This document shows positions 1 to 10,507 of a DNA stretch of 64,000 nt, one piece after another; positions within the stretch are counted from its first letter, which is position 1; every line of letters starts with the position of its first letter. Where the stretch lies: assembly GCF_026339735.1 (NCBI RefSeq), contig NZ_JAPEQG010000001.1, positions 7,625,001 through 7,689,000 of the forward strand, given 5' to 3'. The stretch is from Streptomyces sp. NBC_01669 (GTDB taxonomy: Bacteria > Actinomycetota > Actinomycetes > Streptomycetales > Streptomycetaceae). The notes beneath the pieces are model-generated. The model had not been told where the DNA came from. It searched no databases and saw only the letters and a list, made by a program, of their open reading frames with translations. The translations under genes were made by a program, and so were the position numbers.

Positions 1-1715
<1,715 letters not shown>

Positions 1716-1792
1716 AGTTGCTCGCGTCCACTGTGTTAGTTCTGAAATAACGAACGGCCGTGTTGTTGCCCGGTGTTGGTTAATTTCATAGT

Positions 1793-1911
1793 GTTTCGGT
1801 GGTCATTGCGTTAGGGAAACGCCCGGTTACATTCCGAACCCGGAAGCTAAGCCTTTCAGCGCCGATGGTACTGCAGGGGGGACCCTGTGGGAGAGTAGGA
1901 CGCCGCCGAAC
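1793..1911 (+). rRNA. rrf: 5S ribosomal RNA
   Basis: A 119-nt 5S rRNA about 77 nt after the 23S end. It has the usual GTTTCGGTGGTCAT start, the conserved CCGAACCCGGAAGCTAAG loop and the GGGAGAGTAGGACGCCGCCGA 3' side pairing back to the start. It is the last gene of the rrn operon; no tRNA follows. Confidence 0.97.
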
Positions 1912-1925
1912 AATTTTCCGGGAAA

Positions 1926-1952
1926 GCCCCGCACCTCTGGTGCGGGGCTTTT
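1926..1952 (+). terminator. Rho-independent terminator of the rrn operon
   Basis: A GC-rich hairpin (GCCCCGCACC / GGTGCGGGGC, 3-nt loop) followed by TTTTCT, 14 nt after the 5S gene. It is the canonical end of the rRNA transcript. Confidence 0.93.
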
Positions 1953-2051
1953 CTGCGTTCACGATGCCCCTTTGTCACCCCCGTGCATGTGCCGGCGAAG
2001 GCTGAGGGTAGGGTCAGGGGCATCATCGGCACGTTCACAGGAGGCCCCCGG

Positions 2052-2660
2052 GTGGAGGTCCAGGAGACTCGGGTTCAGACGGACCGGGTCCTCACCATCC
2101 CCAACATCCTCAGCATGGCGCGCCTTGTCGGGGTACCGCTCTTCCTGTGGCTGATTCTTCGCCCGGAGTTCGGCGGGCCCAAGAGTGATGGCTGGGCGCT
2201 GCTCGTGCTGATGCTCAGCGGCATCAGCGACTACCTCGACGGTAAACTCGCCCGCCGATGGAACCAGATCAGCAGCCTCGGGCGGCTCCTGGACCCGGCC
2301 GCTGATCGCCTCTACATCCTTTCGACCCTTGTCGGACTGACCTGGCGGGAGATCCTTCCACTCTGGCTCACGGCGGCACTCCTGGCCCGTGAACTGATGC
2401 TTCTCGTGATGGTCGGAATCCTGCGACGCCACGGCTATCCACCACCCCAGGTGAACTTCCTGGGGAAGGCGGCTACGTTCAACCTGATGTACGCCTTCCC
2501 CTTGTTGCTGCTCAGCGATGCAAGTGGTTGGCTTGGATCGCTCGCCGCTGTTTTCGGATGGGCGTTCGCAGGATGGGGTACAACGCTCTATTGGTGGGCA
2601 GGGATCCTCTACGTGGTTCAGGTCCGCCGACTCGTCAAGGCGGATGCAGTAGCCGATTGA
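2052..2660 (+). CDS. CDP-alcohol phosphatidyltransferase family protein
   Basis: Integral membrane enzyme that transfers a phosphatidyl group from CDP-diacylglycerol to an alcohol, as in phosphatidylglycerol-phosphate or cardiolipin synthesis; the exact alcohol is not deducible. The family signature DG-x2-AR-x8-G-x3-D-x3-D is complete in DGKLARRWNQISSLGRLLD...D, and several hydrophobic segments follow. The GTG start at 2052 is chosen because AGGAGG (2039-2044) sits 7 nt upstream; a longer in-frame ATG at 1983 lacks such a site. The protein is 202 aa. Position matches mycobacterial pgsA2 at the head of the garA block. Confidence 0.9.
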   Translation: MEVQETRVQTDRVLTIPNILSMARLVGVPLFLWLILRPEFGGPKSDGWALLVLMLSGISDYLDGKLARRWNQISSLGRLLDPAADRLYILSTLVGLTWREILPLWLTAALLARELMLLVMVGILRRHGYPPPQVNFLGKAATFNLMYAFPLLLLSDASGWLGSLAAVFGWAFAGWGTTLYWWAGILYVVQVRRLVKADAVAD

Positions 2661-2774
2661 GCTCGTTTGATGCGGTGCCGCGCAGTGTGGCCGGTCCGCG
2701 GCTGAACTCTGAGATGTTGCCCTGACGGGCGAAGTCGGCTAAACCGTCGTCTCTTCAAGGAGGACGTTTCCGAC

Positions 2775-5270
2775 ATGAAGGCCGTCGTGATGGCTGGTGG
2801 TGAAGGCACACGCCTTCGCCCCATGACTTCCAGCATGCCCAAGCCGCTCCTGCCCGTCGCCAATCGGCCGATCATGGAGCATGTGCTGAGGCTGCTGAAA
2901 CGGCATGGGCTCAATGAGACCGTCGTGACCGTCCAGTTTCTCGCCTCCCTCGTCAAGAACTATTTCGGCGACGGCGAAGAGCTCGGGATGGAGCTCACCT
3001 ATGCCAACGAGGAAAAACCTCTCGGGACAGCCGGCAGCGTAAAGAACGCCGAGGAAGCGCTCAAGGACGACACCTTCCTCGTCATTTCCGGTGATGCGCT
3101 CACGGACTTCGACCTCACCGACCTCATCGCCTTCCACAAGGAAAAGGGCGGACTGGTCACCGTGTGCCTGACCCGAGTTCCGAATCCACTGGAATTCGGA
3201 ATCACGATTGTCGACGAGGCGGGCCAGGTCGAGCGATTCCTGGAGAAGCCCACCTGGGGCCAGGTCTTCTCGGACACCGTCAACACGGGCATCTATGTCA
3301 TGGAACCCGAGGTCTTCGACTATGTCCAAGCCGACGTCTCGGTGGACTGGTCCGGTGATGTCTTCCCGCAGCTCATGAAGGAAGGCAAGCCCATCTACGG
3401 CTATGTCGCCGAAGGCTACTGGGAGGACGTGGGCACGCATGAGAGCTATGTGAAGGCTCAGGCCGACGTCCTGGAGCGCAAGGTCGACGTCGAGATCGAC
3501 GGCTTCGAGATCTCGCCCGGTGTGTGGGTTGCGGAAGGCGCCGACGTCCATCCTGACGCGGTGCTCCGCGGACCCGTCTACATCGGGGACTACGCGAAGG
3601 TCGAGGCCGGTGTCGAGATTCGCGAGCACACGGTCGTCGGTTCGAACGTCGTCGTCAAGACCGGGGCGTTCCTGCACAGGGCCGTGATCCACGACAACGT
3701 CTACATCGGCCAGCACTGCAATCTGCGCGGCTGCGTGATCGGTAAGAACACCGACATCATGCGGGCTGCCCGCATCGAGGACGGTGCGGTCATCGGGGAC
3801 GAGTGCCTGGTCGGTGAGGAATCGATCATTCAGGGCAATGTCCGGGTCTACCCGTTCAAGACCATCGAGGCCGGCGCCTTCGTCAACACCTCGGTGATCT
3901 GGGAGTCGCGGGGCCAGGCACATCTCTTCGGCGCCCGAGGTGTCTCAGGAATCCTGAACGTGGAGATCACGCCGGAGCTCGCCGTCCGGCTCGCCGGTGC
4001 GTACGCCACCACCCTCAAGAAGGGTTCGACCGTCACCACAGCCCGTGACCACTCCCGTGGCGCCCGTGCGCTGAAGAGGGCCGTGATCTCGGCGTTGCAG
4101 GCCAGCGCCATCGACGTACGGGACCTGGAGAACGTGCCGCTTCCGGTCGCGCGTCAGCAGACCGCTCGGGGCAGCGCGGGCGGGATCATGATCCGTACGT
4201 CGCCCGGGGTGCCTGATTCGGTGGACATCATGTTCATCGACGAGCGGGGGGCAGACCTCTCCCAGGCGGGGCAGCGGAAGCTGGACCGGGTCTACGCCCG
4301 CCAGGAGTACCGCCGGGCCTTCCCGGGAGAGATCGGGGATCTGCACTTTCCGTCCAGCGTCTTCGACTCCTACACCGGGGCACTGTTGCGCAATGTGGAC
4401 ACCACAGGGATCTCTGCCGCCGGTCTCAAGGTTGTCGTCGATGCGTCCAACGGCAGTGCCGGGCTTGTTCTGCCCAGTCTGCTCGGGCGGCTCGGCGTGG
4501 ACGCGCTGACCATCAACCCCGGGCTCGACGAATCACGGCCCACCGAGTCCGCCGATACCCGGCGCTCCGGGCTCGTGCGGCTCGGGGAGATCGTGTCCTC
4601 GGCGCGGGCCGCGTTCGGCGTGCGCTTCGACCCGGTCGGGGAGCGGCTCTCCCTGGTCGACGAGCGGGGCCGGATCGTTGAGGACGATCGGGCTCTTCTG
4701 GTCCTGCTCGATCTGGTGGCCGCCGAGCGGCGCAGCGGCCGGGTGGCGTTGCCGGTGACCACGACGCGGGTCGCCGAGCAGGTCGCCGCCTACCACGGCA
4801 CACAGGTGGAATGGACGACGACGTCGCCGGACGACCTGACGCGCGTGGGACGCGAGGAAGGCACCATCTTCGGAGGCGACGGGCGGGGCGGTTTCATCGT
4901 TCCCGAATTCAGCAGCGTCTTCGACGGTTCGGCAGCCTTCGTGAGGCTTCTCGGGCTCGTTGCGCGGACGCAGCTCACGCTCAGCCAGATCGATGCCCGG
5001 ATTCCCCTGGCGCATGTGTTGCGCCGCGACCTGGCCACGCCCTGGGCCGTCAAGGGACTGGTCATGCGTCGCGTGGTGGAAGCCGCCGGGGACCGTGACG
5101 TCGACACCACCGATGGCGTGCGGGTCGTCGAGGCGGACGGGCGCTGGGTGATGGTGCTTCCCGACCCGGCCGAGGCCGTCACCCATCTGTGGGCGGAGGG
5201 CCCCGACGACGCCTCGGCGCAGGAGCTGCTCGACGAATGGTCGGCGATCGTGGACAGCGCAGGTCAGTGA
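2775..5270 (+). CDS. Mannose-1-phosphate guanylyltransferase fused to a degenerate phosphomannomutase domain
   Basis: 831 aa. Residues 1 to about 235 are a nucleotidyltransferase with the GGEGTRLRP loop and PKP motif, as in enzymes making GDP-mannose from mannose-1-phosphate and GTP. Residues about 250-375 are hexapeptide (left-handed beta-helix) repeats. The rest has the phosphoglucomutase/phosphomannomutase fold, but its catalytic motifs are eroded. The phosphoserine loop TASHNP is RTSPGVP around Ser476, the metal loop DxDxDR is DPVGER (Asp619), and the sugar loop GEXSGH is GGDGRGG. The start is supported by AAGGAGGA 10 nt upstream. GDP-mannose would feed protein mannosylation and phosphomannolipids; the mutase half is probably structural or regulatory. 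Confidence 0.88.
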   Translation: MKAVVMAGGEGTRLRPMTSSMPKPLLPVANRPIMEHVLRLLKRHGLNETVVTVQFLASLVKNYFGDGEELGMELTYANEEKPLGTAGSVKNAEEALKDDTFLVISGDALTDFDLTDLIAFHKEKGGLVTVCLTRVPNPLEFGITIVDEAGQVERFLEKPTWGQVFSDTVNTGIYVMEPEVFDYVQADVSVDWSGDVFPQLMKEGKPIYGYVAEGYWEDVGTHESYVKAQADVLERKVDVEIDGFEISPGVWVAEGADVHPDAVLRGPVYIGDYAKVEAGVEIREHTVVGSNVVVKTGAFLHRAVIHDNVYIGQHCNLRGCVIGKNTDIMRAARIEDGAVIGDECLVGEESIIQGNVRVYPFKTIEAGAFVNTSVIWESRGQAHLFGARGVSGILNVEITPELAVRLAGAYATTLKKGSTVTTARDHSRGARALKRAVISALQASAIDVRDLENVPLPVARQQTARGSAGGIMIRTSPGVPDSVDIMFIDERGADLSQAGQRKLDRVYARQEYRRAFPGEIGDLHFPSSVFDSYTGALLRNVDTTGISAAGLKVVVDASNGSAGLVLPSLLGRLGVDALTINPGLDESRPTESADTRRSGLVRLGEIVSSARAAFGVRFDPVGERLSLVDERGRIVEDDRALLVLLDLVAAERRSGRVALPVTTTRVAEQVAAYHGTQVEWTTTSPDDLTRVGREEGTIFGGDGRGGFIVPEFSSVFDGSAAFVRLLGLVARTQLTLSQIDARIPLAHVLRRDLATPWAVKGLVMRRVVEAAGDRDVDTTDGVRVVEADGRWVMVLPDPAEAVTHLWAEGPDDASAQELLDEWSAIVDSAGQ

Positions 5271-5359
5271 CCTGCCGCCGGTGCGCCGGAAGGTGTCGTG
5301 CAGACGCCTCCCGGCGCACGGGTGGGGCCATTCGGCGGTAGGAGTCGCGGCGTGCGACG

Positions 5360-6289
5360 ATGTGCGGCATGTCGCAGCAGCCCCCCGATCGGAGTACCGC
5401 CTCGCCGCCCGCGCGCCCTGACGCGTCCATGTCGCTGCTGACCAATGTGATGGACCACAGCCTGGACGACGGCTACGCCGAGGCCACGGCCAAGCGCAAG
5501 GCCGACGGGAGTGCGGCCATGCCCCGCACACTGAAGGCGAAACTGGGCCTCGCGGCGGGCCTCGTACTGGCTGCTCTCGTCGTCACCCTGGGCGCCGCGG
5601 AGGCGCGTGTATCGGCGCCGGTCCTCGCCAAGGAGCGCGAGGAGCTCATCGAACGTATCGACACGGAGACGTCGGCAGCCGACAAGCTCGAGTCCCAGGT
5701 CGACAAAGCCCGTGACGACGTGGGTGAGCGGCAACGTAAAGCGTTGGAAAAGCATGGCGGGGACCAGGGGCAGCTCGTGGCGCTGCTCTCCGGGGCGACC
5801 GCCGTCAAGGGACCCGGTGTGAAACTCGTCGTCGACGATGCCAAGGACACCGACCAGGGCGGCGGCGGACCGCGTGAGACCACTGGCTTCACCGACACGG
5901 GGCGGGTGCGCGACCGGGACATGCAACGGGTCGTCAACGGCCTCTGGCAGTCCGGCGCGGAGGCCATAGCCATCAACGGCCAGCGGCTGACGGCCCTGTC
6001 GGCGATCCGCGCCGCGGGCGACGCCATACTGGTCGACAACAAACCGCTCGTGCCGCCGTACACGGTGCTTGCGGTGGGGGACGGGAAGCGGCTCAGCACC
6101 GCTTTCGAGGACAGTGCCGACGGCCAGTACCTGAGGGCGCTGAAGGACACCTTCGACATCCGGACCAGCATGTCCGTCCAGGACGAGGTGCGCCTCCCGG
6201 CTGCGCCCAGCCTCATCGTACGAACAGCAGAGCCGAAGGCCGCAGACACCGGCAGTGGTGCGGCAGACACAGGGAAGGGCACATCGTGA
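5360..6289 (+). CDS. DUF881 family membrane-anchored protein (first copy)
   Basis: 309 aa. A cytoplasmic N-terminus of about 55 residues precedes one transmembrane helix (LGLAAGLVLAALVVTLGAAE). A charged coiled-coil (KEREELIERIDTETSAADKL onward) and the DUF881 domain follow (VKGPGVKLVVDD ... LWQSGAEAIAINGQRL ... VLAVGDGKRL). Function is unknown in the family. The start at 5360 is a compromise: TAGGAG lies 15 nt upstream, and ATG 5369 is an alternative. Its stop overlaps the next start by 4 nt (GTGA), implying translational coupling with the small basic protein. Confidence 0.87.
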   Translation: MCGMSQQPPDRSTASPPARPDASMSLLTNVMDHSLDDGYAEATAKRKADGSAAMPRTLKAKLGLAAGLVLAALVVTLGAAEARVSAPVLAKEREELIERIDTETSAADKLESQVDKARDDVGERQRKALEKHGGDQGQLVALLSGATAVKGPGVKLVVDDAKDTDQGGGGPRETTGFTDTGRVRDRDMQRVVNGLWQSGAEAIAINGQRLTALSAIRAAGDAILVDNKPLVPPYTVLAVGDGKRLSTAFEDSADGQYLRALKDTFDIRTSMSVQDEVRLPAAPSLIVRTAEPKAADTGSGAADTGKGTS

Positions 6290-6618
6290 TCGCCGTACTG
6301 GGCCTCGTCGTGGGAGTCGTGGTCGGACTGTTGGTCCGGCCCGAGGTGCCGGCGGTGGTCGAGCCCTATCTCCCGATTGCTGTCGTGGCTGCTCTCGATG
6401 CAGTCTTCGGTGGTCTGCGGGCCATGCTCGACGGCATCTTCGTCGACAAGGTCTTCGTGGTGTCGTTCCTCTCGAACGTCGTCGTCGCCGCACTGATCGT
6501 GTTTCTGGGCGACAAGCTGGGTGTCGGAGCGCAGCTCTCCACCGGTGTGGTCGTCGTCTTCGGTATCCGCATCTTCTCCAACGCCGCGGCTATCCGCCGG
6601 CACGTCTTCCGGGCCTGA
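6286..6618 (+). CDS. sbp: Small basic protein (Sbp, DUF1290 family)
   Basis: 110 aa, nearly all hydrophobic, with about three membrane segments (IAVLGLVVGVVVGLLV, an amphipathic middle, and VVSFLSNVVVAALIVFL). It matches the DUF1290 small basic protein conserved between two DUF881 genes in actinobacteria (Rv1824 context). The GTG start overlaps the upstream stop (GTGA). Its role is not established. The invariant DUF881-sbp-DUF881 order suggests one membrane complex, which is inference. Confidence 0.88.
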   Translation: MIAVLGLVVGVVVGLLVRPEVPAVVEPYLPIAVVAALDAVFGGLRAMLDGIFVDKVFVVSFLSNVVVAALIVFLGDKLGVGAQLSTGVVVVFGIRIFSNAAAIRRHVFRA

Positions 6619-6623
6619 GGCCG

Positions 6624-7412
6624 ATGAGTAACGAAGAGCTTCCCCGTGACCAGGAGCGCACCGGCGAGCAGCAGGCCGACATGTCCGAGCAGCTCACGGG
6701 GCGCCAGCGGCTGATCGCCGGGCTGTGGCCGCCCCGGGTCACCCGCGCGCAACTCATCGTGGCGCTGCTGCTGTTCGTCCTGGGGCTGGGTCTGGCGATC
6801 CAGGTGCGGTCGAACAGTGACAACAGCGCACTGCGCGGTGCCCGCCAGGAGGATCTGGTCCGCATTCTCGATGAACTCGATGACCGTACGCAGCGTCTTG
6901 AGGATGAGAAGCAGCGTCTGGACGATCAGCGTACGGAGCTGGAGAACAGCTCGGACCAGGCCGAGGAGGCCCGTAAGCAGACCGTGGAGAAGGAACGGCA
7001 ACTCGGTGTCCTCGCGGGCACCGTGGCGGCACACGGGCCCGGGATCACGCTCACGATCAACGATCCGGGGGACGCGGTGCAGGCGGACATGCTGCTCGAC
7101 GCCCTCCAGGAGCTGCGTGCGGCCGGGGCGGAGGCGATCGAGGTCAACGGGGTAAGGGTGGTGGCCAATACGTACTTCTCCGGCGATGCTGGCGCCATCA
7201 AGGTCGACGACCGGTCCATCTCCGCGCCGTACGTCTTCAAAGTGATCGGCAAACCGCAGGATCTGGAGCCGGCGCTGAACATCCCCGGTGGTGTCGTGCA
7301 GACGCTGGAGAAGGAGCAGGCGACCGTGCATGTGGCGCAGGCCGACGACATCGTCGTGGACGCCTTGCGACCTGCGGAGCAGCCTGACTACGCTCGGTCG
7401 TCATCCCAGTGA
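6624..7412 (+). CDS. DUF881 family membrane-anchored protein (second copy)
   Basis: 262 aa from ATG 6624, only 5 nt after the sbp stop. A longer open frame reaching back to 6255 overlaps sbp and is rejected. Architecture mirrors the first copy: an acidic N-terminus of about 45 residues, one membrane helix (LIVALLLFVLGLGLAI), a coiled-coil (VRILDELDDRTQRLEDEKQR onward) and a DUF881 domain (HGPGITLTINDPGD ... LRAAGAEAIEVNGVRV). The two copies are clearly paralogous. Confidence 0.88.
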   Translation: MSNEELPRDQERTGEQQADMSEQLTGRQRLIAGLWPPRVTRAQLIVALLLFVLGLGLAIQVRSNSDNSALRGARQEDLVRILDELDDRTQRLEDEKQRLDDQRTELENSSDQAEEARKQTVEKERQLGVLAGTVAAHGPGITLTINDPGDAVQADMLLDALQELRAAGAEAIEVNGVRVVANTYFSGDAGAIKVDDRSISAPYVFKVIGKPQDLEPALNIPGGVVQTLEKEQATVHVAQADDIVVDALRPAEQPDYARSSSQ

Positions 7413-7602
7413 GGGCGCCGGACACGGGGCTCGAAGGACACGGGCAAGAGGTTGCGGGGGGTCGCCGCATCGTAATGGTGGCGTGTGGTGGAAACTGTCG
7501 AGTGGATACGGACGTTGTGAAGATGTCCGGGTCGGCAGGTGTGTTCAGTCAGGGTTCGTCCTGCCCCACGGGCGGGTCTGTTTCGGTCAAGGGGAATCGC
7601 CC

Positions 7603-8376
7603 GTGAAGTTGTTTGCGAAGTTGTTCGGCAAGAGCGCCCGCGATGACGCGGCCCGTCATCGCGCACCGCGCCATGGCCAGGTCGAGGAGCAGGGCACTGA
7701 TCGCCCGCTCTTCCGTGACGAGGTGTCGGGTCCGGGCGGTGACATTTCGGGTGGAACCGGCGCGTCGTCTGTTGACCCTGCCGGTCCGGGCCGCATAGGT
7801 TTCGGGGATCCATCAACCTCAAGTGCGGGTGGAGGGTTTGGGTCCATGCCGGTCTGTACGAGGTGCGGCCATCGCAACGCCGAGGCCAGTCGTTTCTGTT
7901 CCAACTGTGGTGCACCGCTGCGTGGAGGCGCGTCTGCGGAGCGTCCTTCGGAGACGACGTCGACCATCTCCATCTCCGGTCTTGAGGCGTACGAGGCGGA
8001 GGCGACGGGCCAGACGCCCGTGCCCTCCCTCTCACCGGAGGCCCAGGCCGCCGTCGACGCCCTGCCGCTCGGCTCGGCGCTCCTGGTGGTGCGTCGCGGT
8101 CCGAACTCCGGCAGCCGCTTTCTGCTGGACAGCGAGCTGACCACGGCCGGCCGCCACCCGCAGAGCGACATCTTCCTCGATGACGTGACGGTCTCCCGCC
8201 GTCACGTGGAGTTCCGCCGGAGCCCCGACGGCAGCTTCACGGTCGGGGATGTCGGCAGCCTCAACGGCACGTACGTCAATCGTGAGCGCATCGACTCCGT
8301 CGCGCTGTCCAACGGCGACGAAGTGCAGATCGGGAAGTACCGGCTGGTCTTCTACGCAAGCCAGCGGGGCATCTGA
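7603..8376 (+). CDS. garA: GarA/OdhI-type FHA-domain protein with zinc ribbon
   Basis: 257 aa. A C-terminal FHA domain (about residues 150-250) carries the conserved GRHPQSDIFLDD, VSRRHVEF and GSLNGTYVN motifs that bind phosphothreonine. A four-cysteine ribbon (CTRC ... CSNC) precedes it. ETTS at residues 117-120 matches the GarA/OdhI phosphorylation motif that folds back onto the FHA domain when modified by Ser/Thr kinases. In mycobacteria and corynebacteria such proteins inhibit 2-oxoglutarate dehydrogenase and control glutamate metabolism; the same role here is inferred. The GTG start at 7603 gives MKLFAKLFGKSARDD. The preceding 190 nt hold no gene, whereas mycobacteria have gcvH there. 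Confidence 0.9.
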   Translation: MKLFAKLFGKSARDDAARHRAPRHGQVEEQGTDRPLFRDEVSGPGGDISGGTGASSVDPAGPGRIGFGDPSTSSAGGGFGSMPVCTRCGHRNAEASRFCSNCGAPLRGGASAERPSETTSTISISGLEAYEAEATGQTPVPSLSPEAQAAVDALPLGSALLVVRRGPNSGSRFLLDSELTTAGRHPQSDIFLDDVTVSRRHVEFRRSPDGSFTVGDVGSLNGTYVNRERIDSVALSNGDEVQIGKYRLVFYASQRGI

Positions 8377-8393
8377 CCCGTCAGGGAAGGTCC

Positions 8394-9137
8394 ATGCTGA
8401 GAACACCGACGGGCGGTGCCGGTCACGGCACCGCCACCGCCGACGACCGGGCCATGAGCATCGGCACGGTGCTCCTGCAGCTGCGGGACGAATTTCCCGA
8501 AGTCACCATCTCCAAGATTCGCTTCCTGGAGACCGAGGGGCTCGTCGAGCCGCAGCGGACCCCCTCCGGCTACCGCAAATTCCGCCCCGAAGACGTCGAG
8601 CGGCTGGCGCAGGTGCTGCGGATGCAGCGGGACCACTATCTTCCGCTCAAGGTCATCCGCGAGCACCTGGACGCCCTGGCCCGCGGCGAGCAGGTGTCCC
8701 TGCCGGCCCCGGGCGGTCCGCGGGACCTGACCGACGGTTCCTGGGACGGCGAGTCCTGGCGGGCCACCGCGGCCCGGATCGGGCGTGCGGAGCTCCTGGC
8801 CGCCGCCGAGGTCACCGAGAGCGAGCTCGAGGAGTGGGAGTCGTACGGGCTCATCGCTCCGACGGCGGAGGGTGGCTACGACGCCGAGACGGTGACCGTT
8901 GCCAAACTTGTGGCGGATCTGGGTCGATTCGGTCTGGAACCGCGTCATCTGCGGGCGATGCGCGGGGCTGCGGAACGCGAGGCCGGTCTGATCGAGCAGG
9001 TGGTCGCGCCCTTGCGCCGACACCGGAATCCGCAGACCAGAGCCCATGCGGAGGCCAAGGCGAAGGAGCTCGCGGAGCTCTCCGTGCGGCTTCATTCGGC
9101 CCTTGTGCAGACCGCTCTGCGGATCCGGCTCCACTGA
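8394..9137 (+). CDS. ftsR: MerR-family regulator FtsR
   Basis: 247 aa. The N-terminal winged-helix MerR domain reads MSIGTVLLQLRDEFPEVTIS, then KIRFLETEGLVEPQRTPSGY, with a second winged-helix-like half further on (ESELEEWESYGLIAP). It matches the FtsR/Rv1828 family, immediately downstream of garA as in other actinobacteria. Corynebacterial FtsR activates ftsZ; an equivalent target here is inferred. The start has a GGGAAGG site just upstream (8384-8390). The gene is probably cotranscribed with garA (17-nt gap). Confidence 0.88.
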   Translation: MLRTPTGGAGHGTATADDRAMSIGTVLLQLRDEFPEVTISKIRFLETEGLVEPQRTPSGYRKFRPEDVERLAQVLRMQRDHYLPLKVIREHLDALARGEQVSLPAPGGPRDLTDGSWDGESWRATAARIGRAELLAAAEVTESELEEWESYGLIAPTAEGGYDAETVTVAKLVADLGRFGLEPRHLRAMRGAAEREAGLIEQVVAPLRRHRNPQTRAHAEAKAKELAELSVRLHSALVQTALRIRLH

Positions 9138-9191
9138 GTCGCGGGGGAGCCCGACTACCCAAACCTGCCGAGCACGTCCTAGGGTTGCTGT

Positions 9192-9665
9192 GTGAACGAG
9201 CTCGACGTTGTGGGTGTCCGGGTGGAAATGCCCTCCAACCAACCGATCGTTCTCCTGCGTGAAGTGGGAGGCGACCGGTACCTCCCTATTTGGATCGGTC
9301 CTGGTGAGGCGACCGCGATCGCCTTTGCCCAGCAGGGCATGGCTCCGGCCAGGCCGCTGACCCATGATCTCTTCAAGGATGTGCTCGAGGCCCTGGGCCA
9401 GGAGCTCACCGAGGTCCGCATCACGGACCTCAGGGAAGGGGTCTTCTACGCGGAGCTGGTCTTCGCCGGCGGGGTCGAGGTGAGCGCGCGGCCGTCCGAC
9501 GCCATAGCGCTCGCGCTGCGCACCGGCACGCCGATCTACGGCAGTGACGGGGTGCTCGACGACGCGGGGATCTCCATCCCCGACGAGCAGGAGGACGAGG
9601 TCGAGAAGTTCCGGGAGTTCCTGGACCAGATCTCGCCGGAGGACTTCGGTACCAACAGCCAGTGA
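9192..9665 (+). CDS. Bifunctional nuclease family protein (BFN, DUF151)
   Basis: 157 aa, the full family length. Hallmarks are LREVGGDRYLPIWIGPGEAT, LTHDLFKDVLEALG, and FYAELVF followed by RPSDAIALALRTGTPIY. Relatives were described as having RNase/DNase activity, but the bacterial function is poorly understood. GTG start at 9192. It lies between ftsR and the second MerR gene as Rv1829 does in mycobacteria. Confidence 0.88.
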   Translation: MNELDVVGVRVEMPSNQPIVLLREVGGDRYLPIWIGPGEATAIAFAQQGMAPARPLTHDLFKDVLEALGQELTEVRITDLREGVFYAELVFAGGVEVSARPSDAIALALRTGTPIYGSDGVLDDAGISIPDEQEDEVEKFREFLDQISPEDFGTNSQ

Positions 9666-9747
9666 CCGTCCAGCAGGGTCGCTGTCAGCGCATTCGACAA
9701 GCCTTTCCCGGGAACGGGACATGGCAAACCACCCTCAGGGTGATTAT

Positions 9748-9803
9748 CACTCGGCGTGCCGAGTGTGGCGATCGTTGACGCACCCCGAGCGACTGCCTAC
9801 CTT
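9748..9803 (+). promoter_or_regulatory. Promoter with upstream palindrome for the second MerR gene
   Basis: TTGACG at 9775-9780 and TACCTT at 9798-9803 are separated by exactly 17 nt, a good housekeeping-type promoter about 30 nt upstream of the MerR start. Just upstream is a perfect 7-bp inverted repeat (CACTCGG-CGTG-CCGAGTG, 9748-9765) that could be an operator or the end signal of the nuclease gene. Confidence 0.55.
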
Positions 9804-9833
9804 CGAGATGGCAGGTCAAGGACGGAGGTCGGC

Positions 9834-10451
9834 GTGAGAAGCAGCGGCGACGGTACGGCAGCGGGTGGGTCGTACCGGCAGCACGGAAGTACAGCCGACC
9901 ACACCATCAGGCAACCGGTTCAACCGGCGGCGATGGCGGGGAACGGGGCGGCTGCGGTCGGCGACATCGGCTATCGCGGGCCGACGGCGTGCGCGGCGGC
10001 GGGGATCACTTATCGGCAGCTCGACTACTGGGCGCGCACCGGGCTCGTCGAGCCGAGCGTGCGGCCGGCCTACGGATCGGGCACGCAGCGCCTCTACAGC
10101 TTCAGGGACGTCGTCCTGCTGAAGATCGTGAAGCGCTTCCTCGACACGGGCGTCGCCCTGCAGAACATCCGCACCACGGTCCAGCATCTGCGGGCCCGGG
10201 GGTTCCAGGACCTTGAGCGGATGACGCTCATGAGCGACGGCGCGACCGTCTACGAGTGCTCCTCGCCCGACGAGGTCGTGGATCTGCTCCAGGGGGGCCA
10301 GGGGGTCTTCGGTATCGCCGTCGGCGTGGTCTGGAGGGATGTCGACGCCGCCCTGTCGCAGCTGCACGGCGAGCGTGTGGACACGGGCGAGACGCTGATC
10401 GGCCATAACCCCACCGACGAGCTCGCACGGCGGCGCAACCGCGCCGTCTGA
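9834..10451 (+). CDS. MerR-family transcriptional regulator (Rv1830-type)
   Basis: 205 aa. After a poorly conserved tail of about 40 residues comes a MerR winged-helix (YRGPTACAAAGITYRQLDYW, then RTGLVEPSVRPAYGSGTQRL). A dimerisation helix and a C-terminal regulatory region follow (SPDEVVDLLQGGQGVFGIAV). The GTG at 9834 has GGAGG 5 nt upstream; a longer open frame starting at 9756 covers the promoter and is rejected. Conserved position after the bifunctional nuclease identifies the Rv1830 family. The effector is unknown. Confidence 0.87.
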   Translation: MRSSGDGTAAGGSYRQHGSTADHTIRQPVQPAAMAGNGAAAVGDIGYRGPTACAAAGITYRQLDYWARTGLVEPSVRPAYGSGTQRLYSFRDVVLLKIVKRFLDTGVALQNIRTTVQHLRARGFQDLERMTLMSDGATVYECSSPDEVVDLLQGGQGVFGIAVGVVWRDVDAALSQLHGERVDTGETLIGHNPTDELARRRNRAV

Positions 10452-10507
10452 CGGGCCGCGGAGCCGGGAGCGGCGATTGTCAGTGCCGTAGGGCAGCATC
10501 GGTTGAT

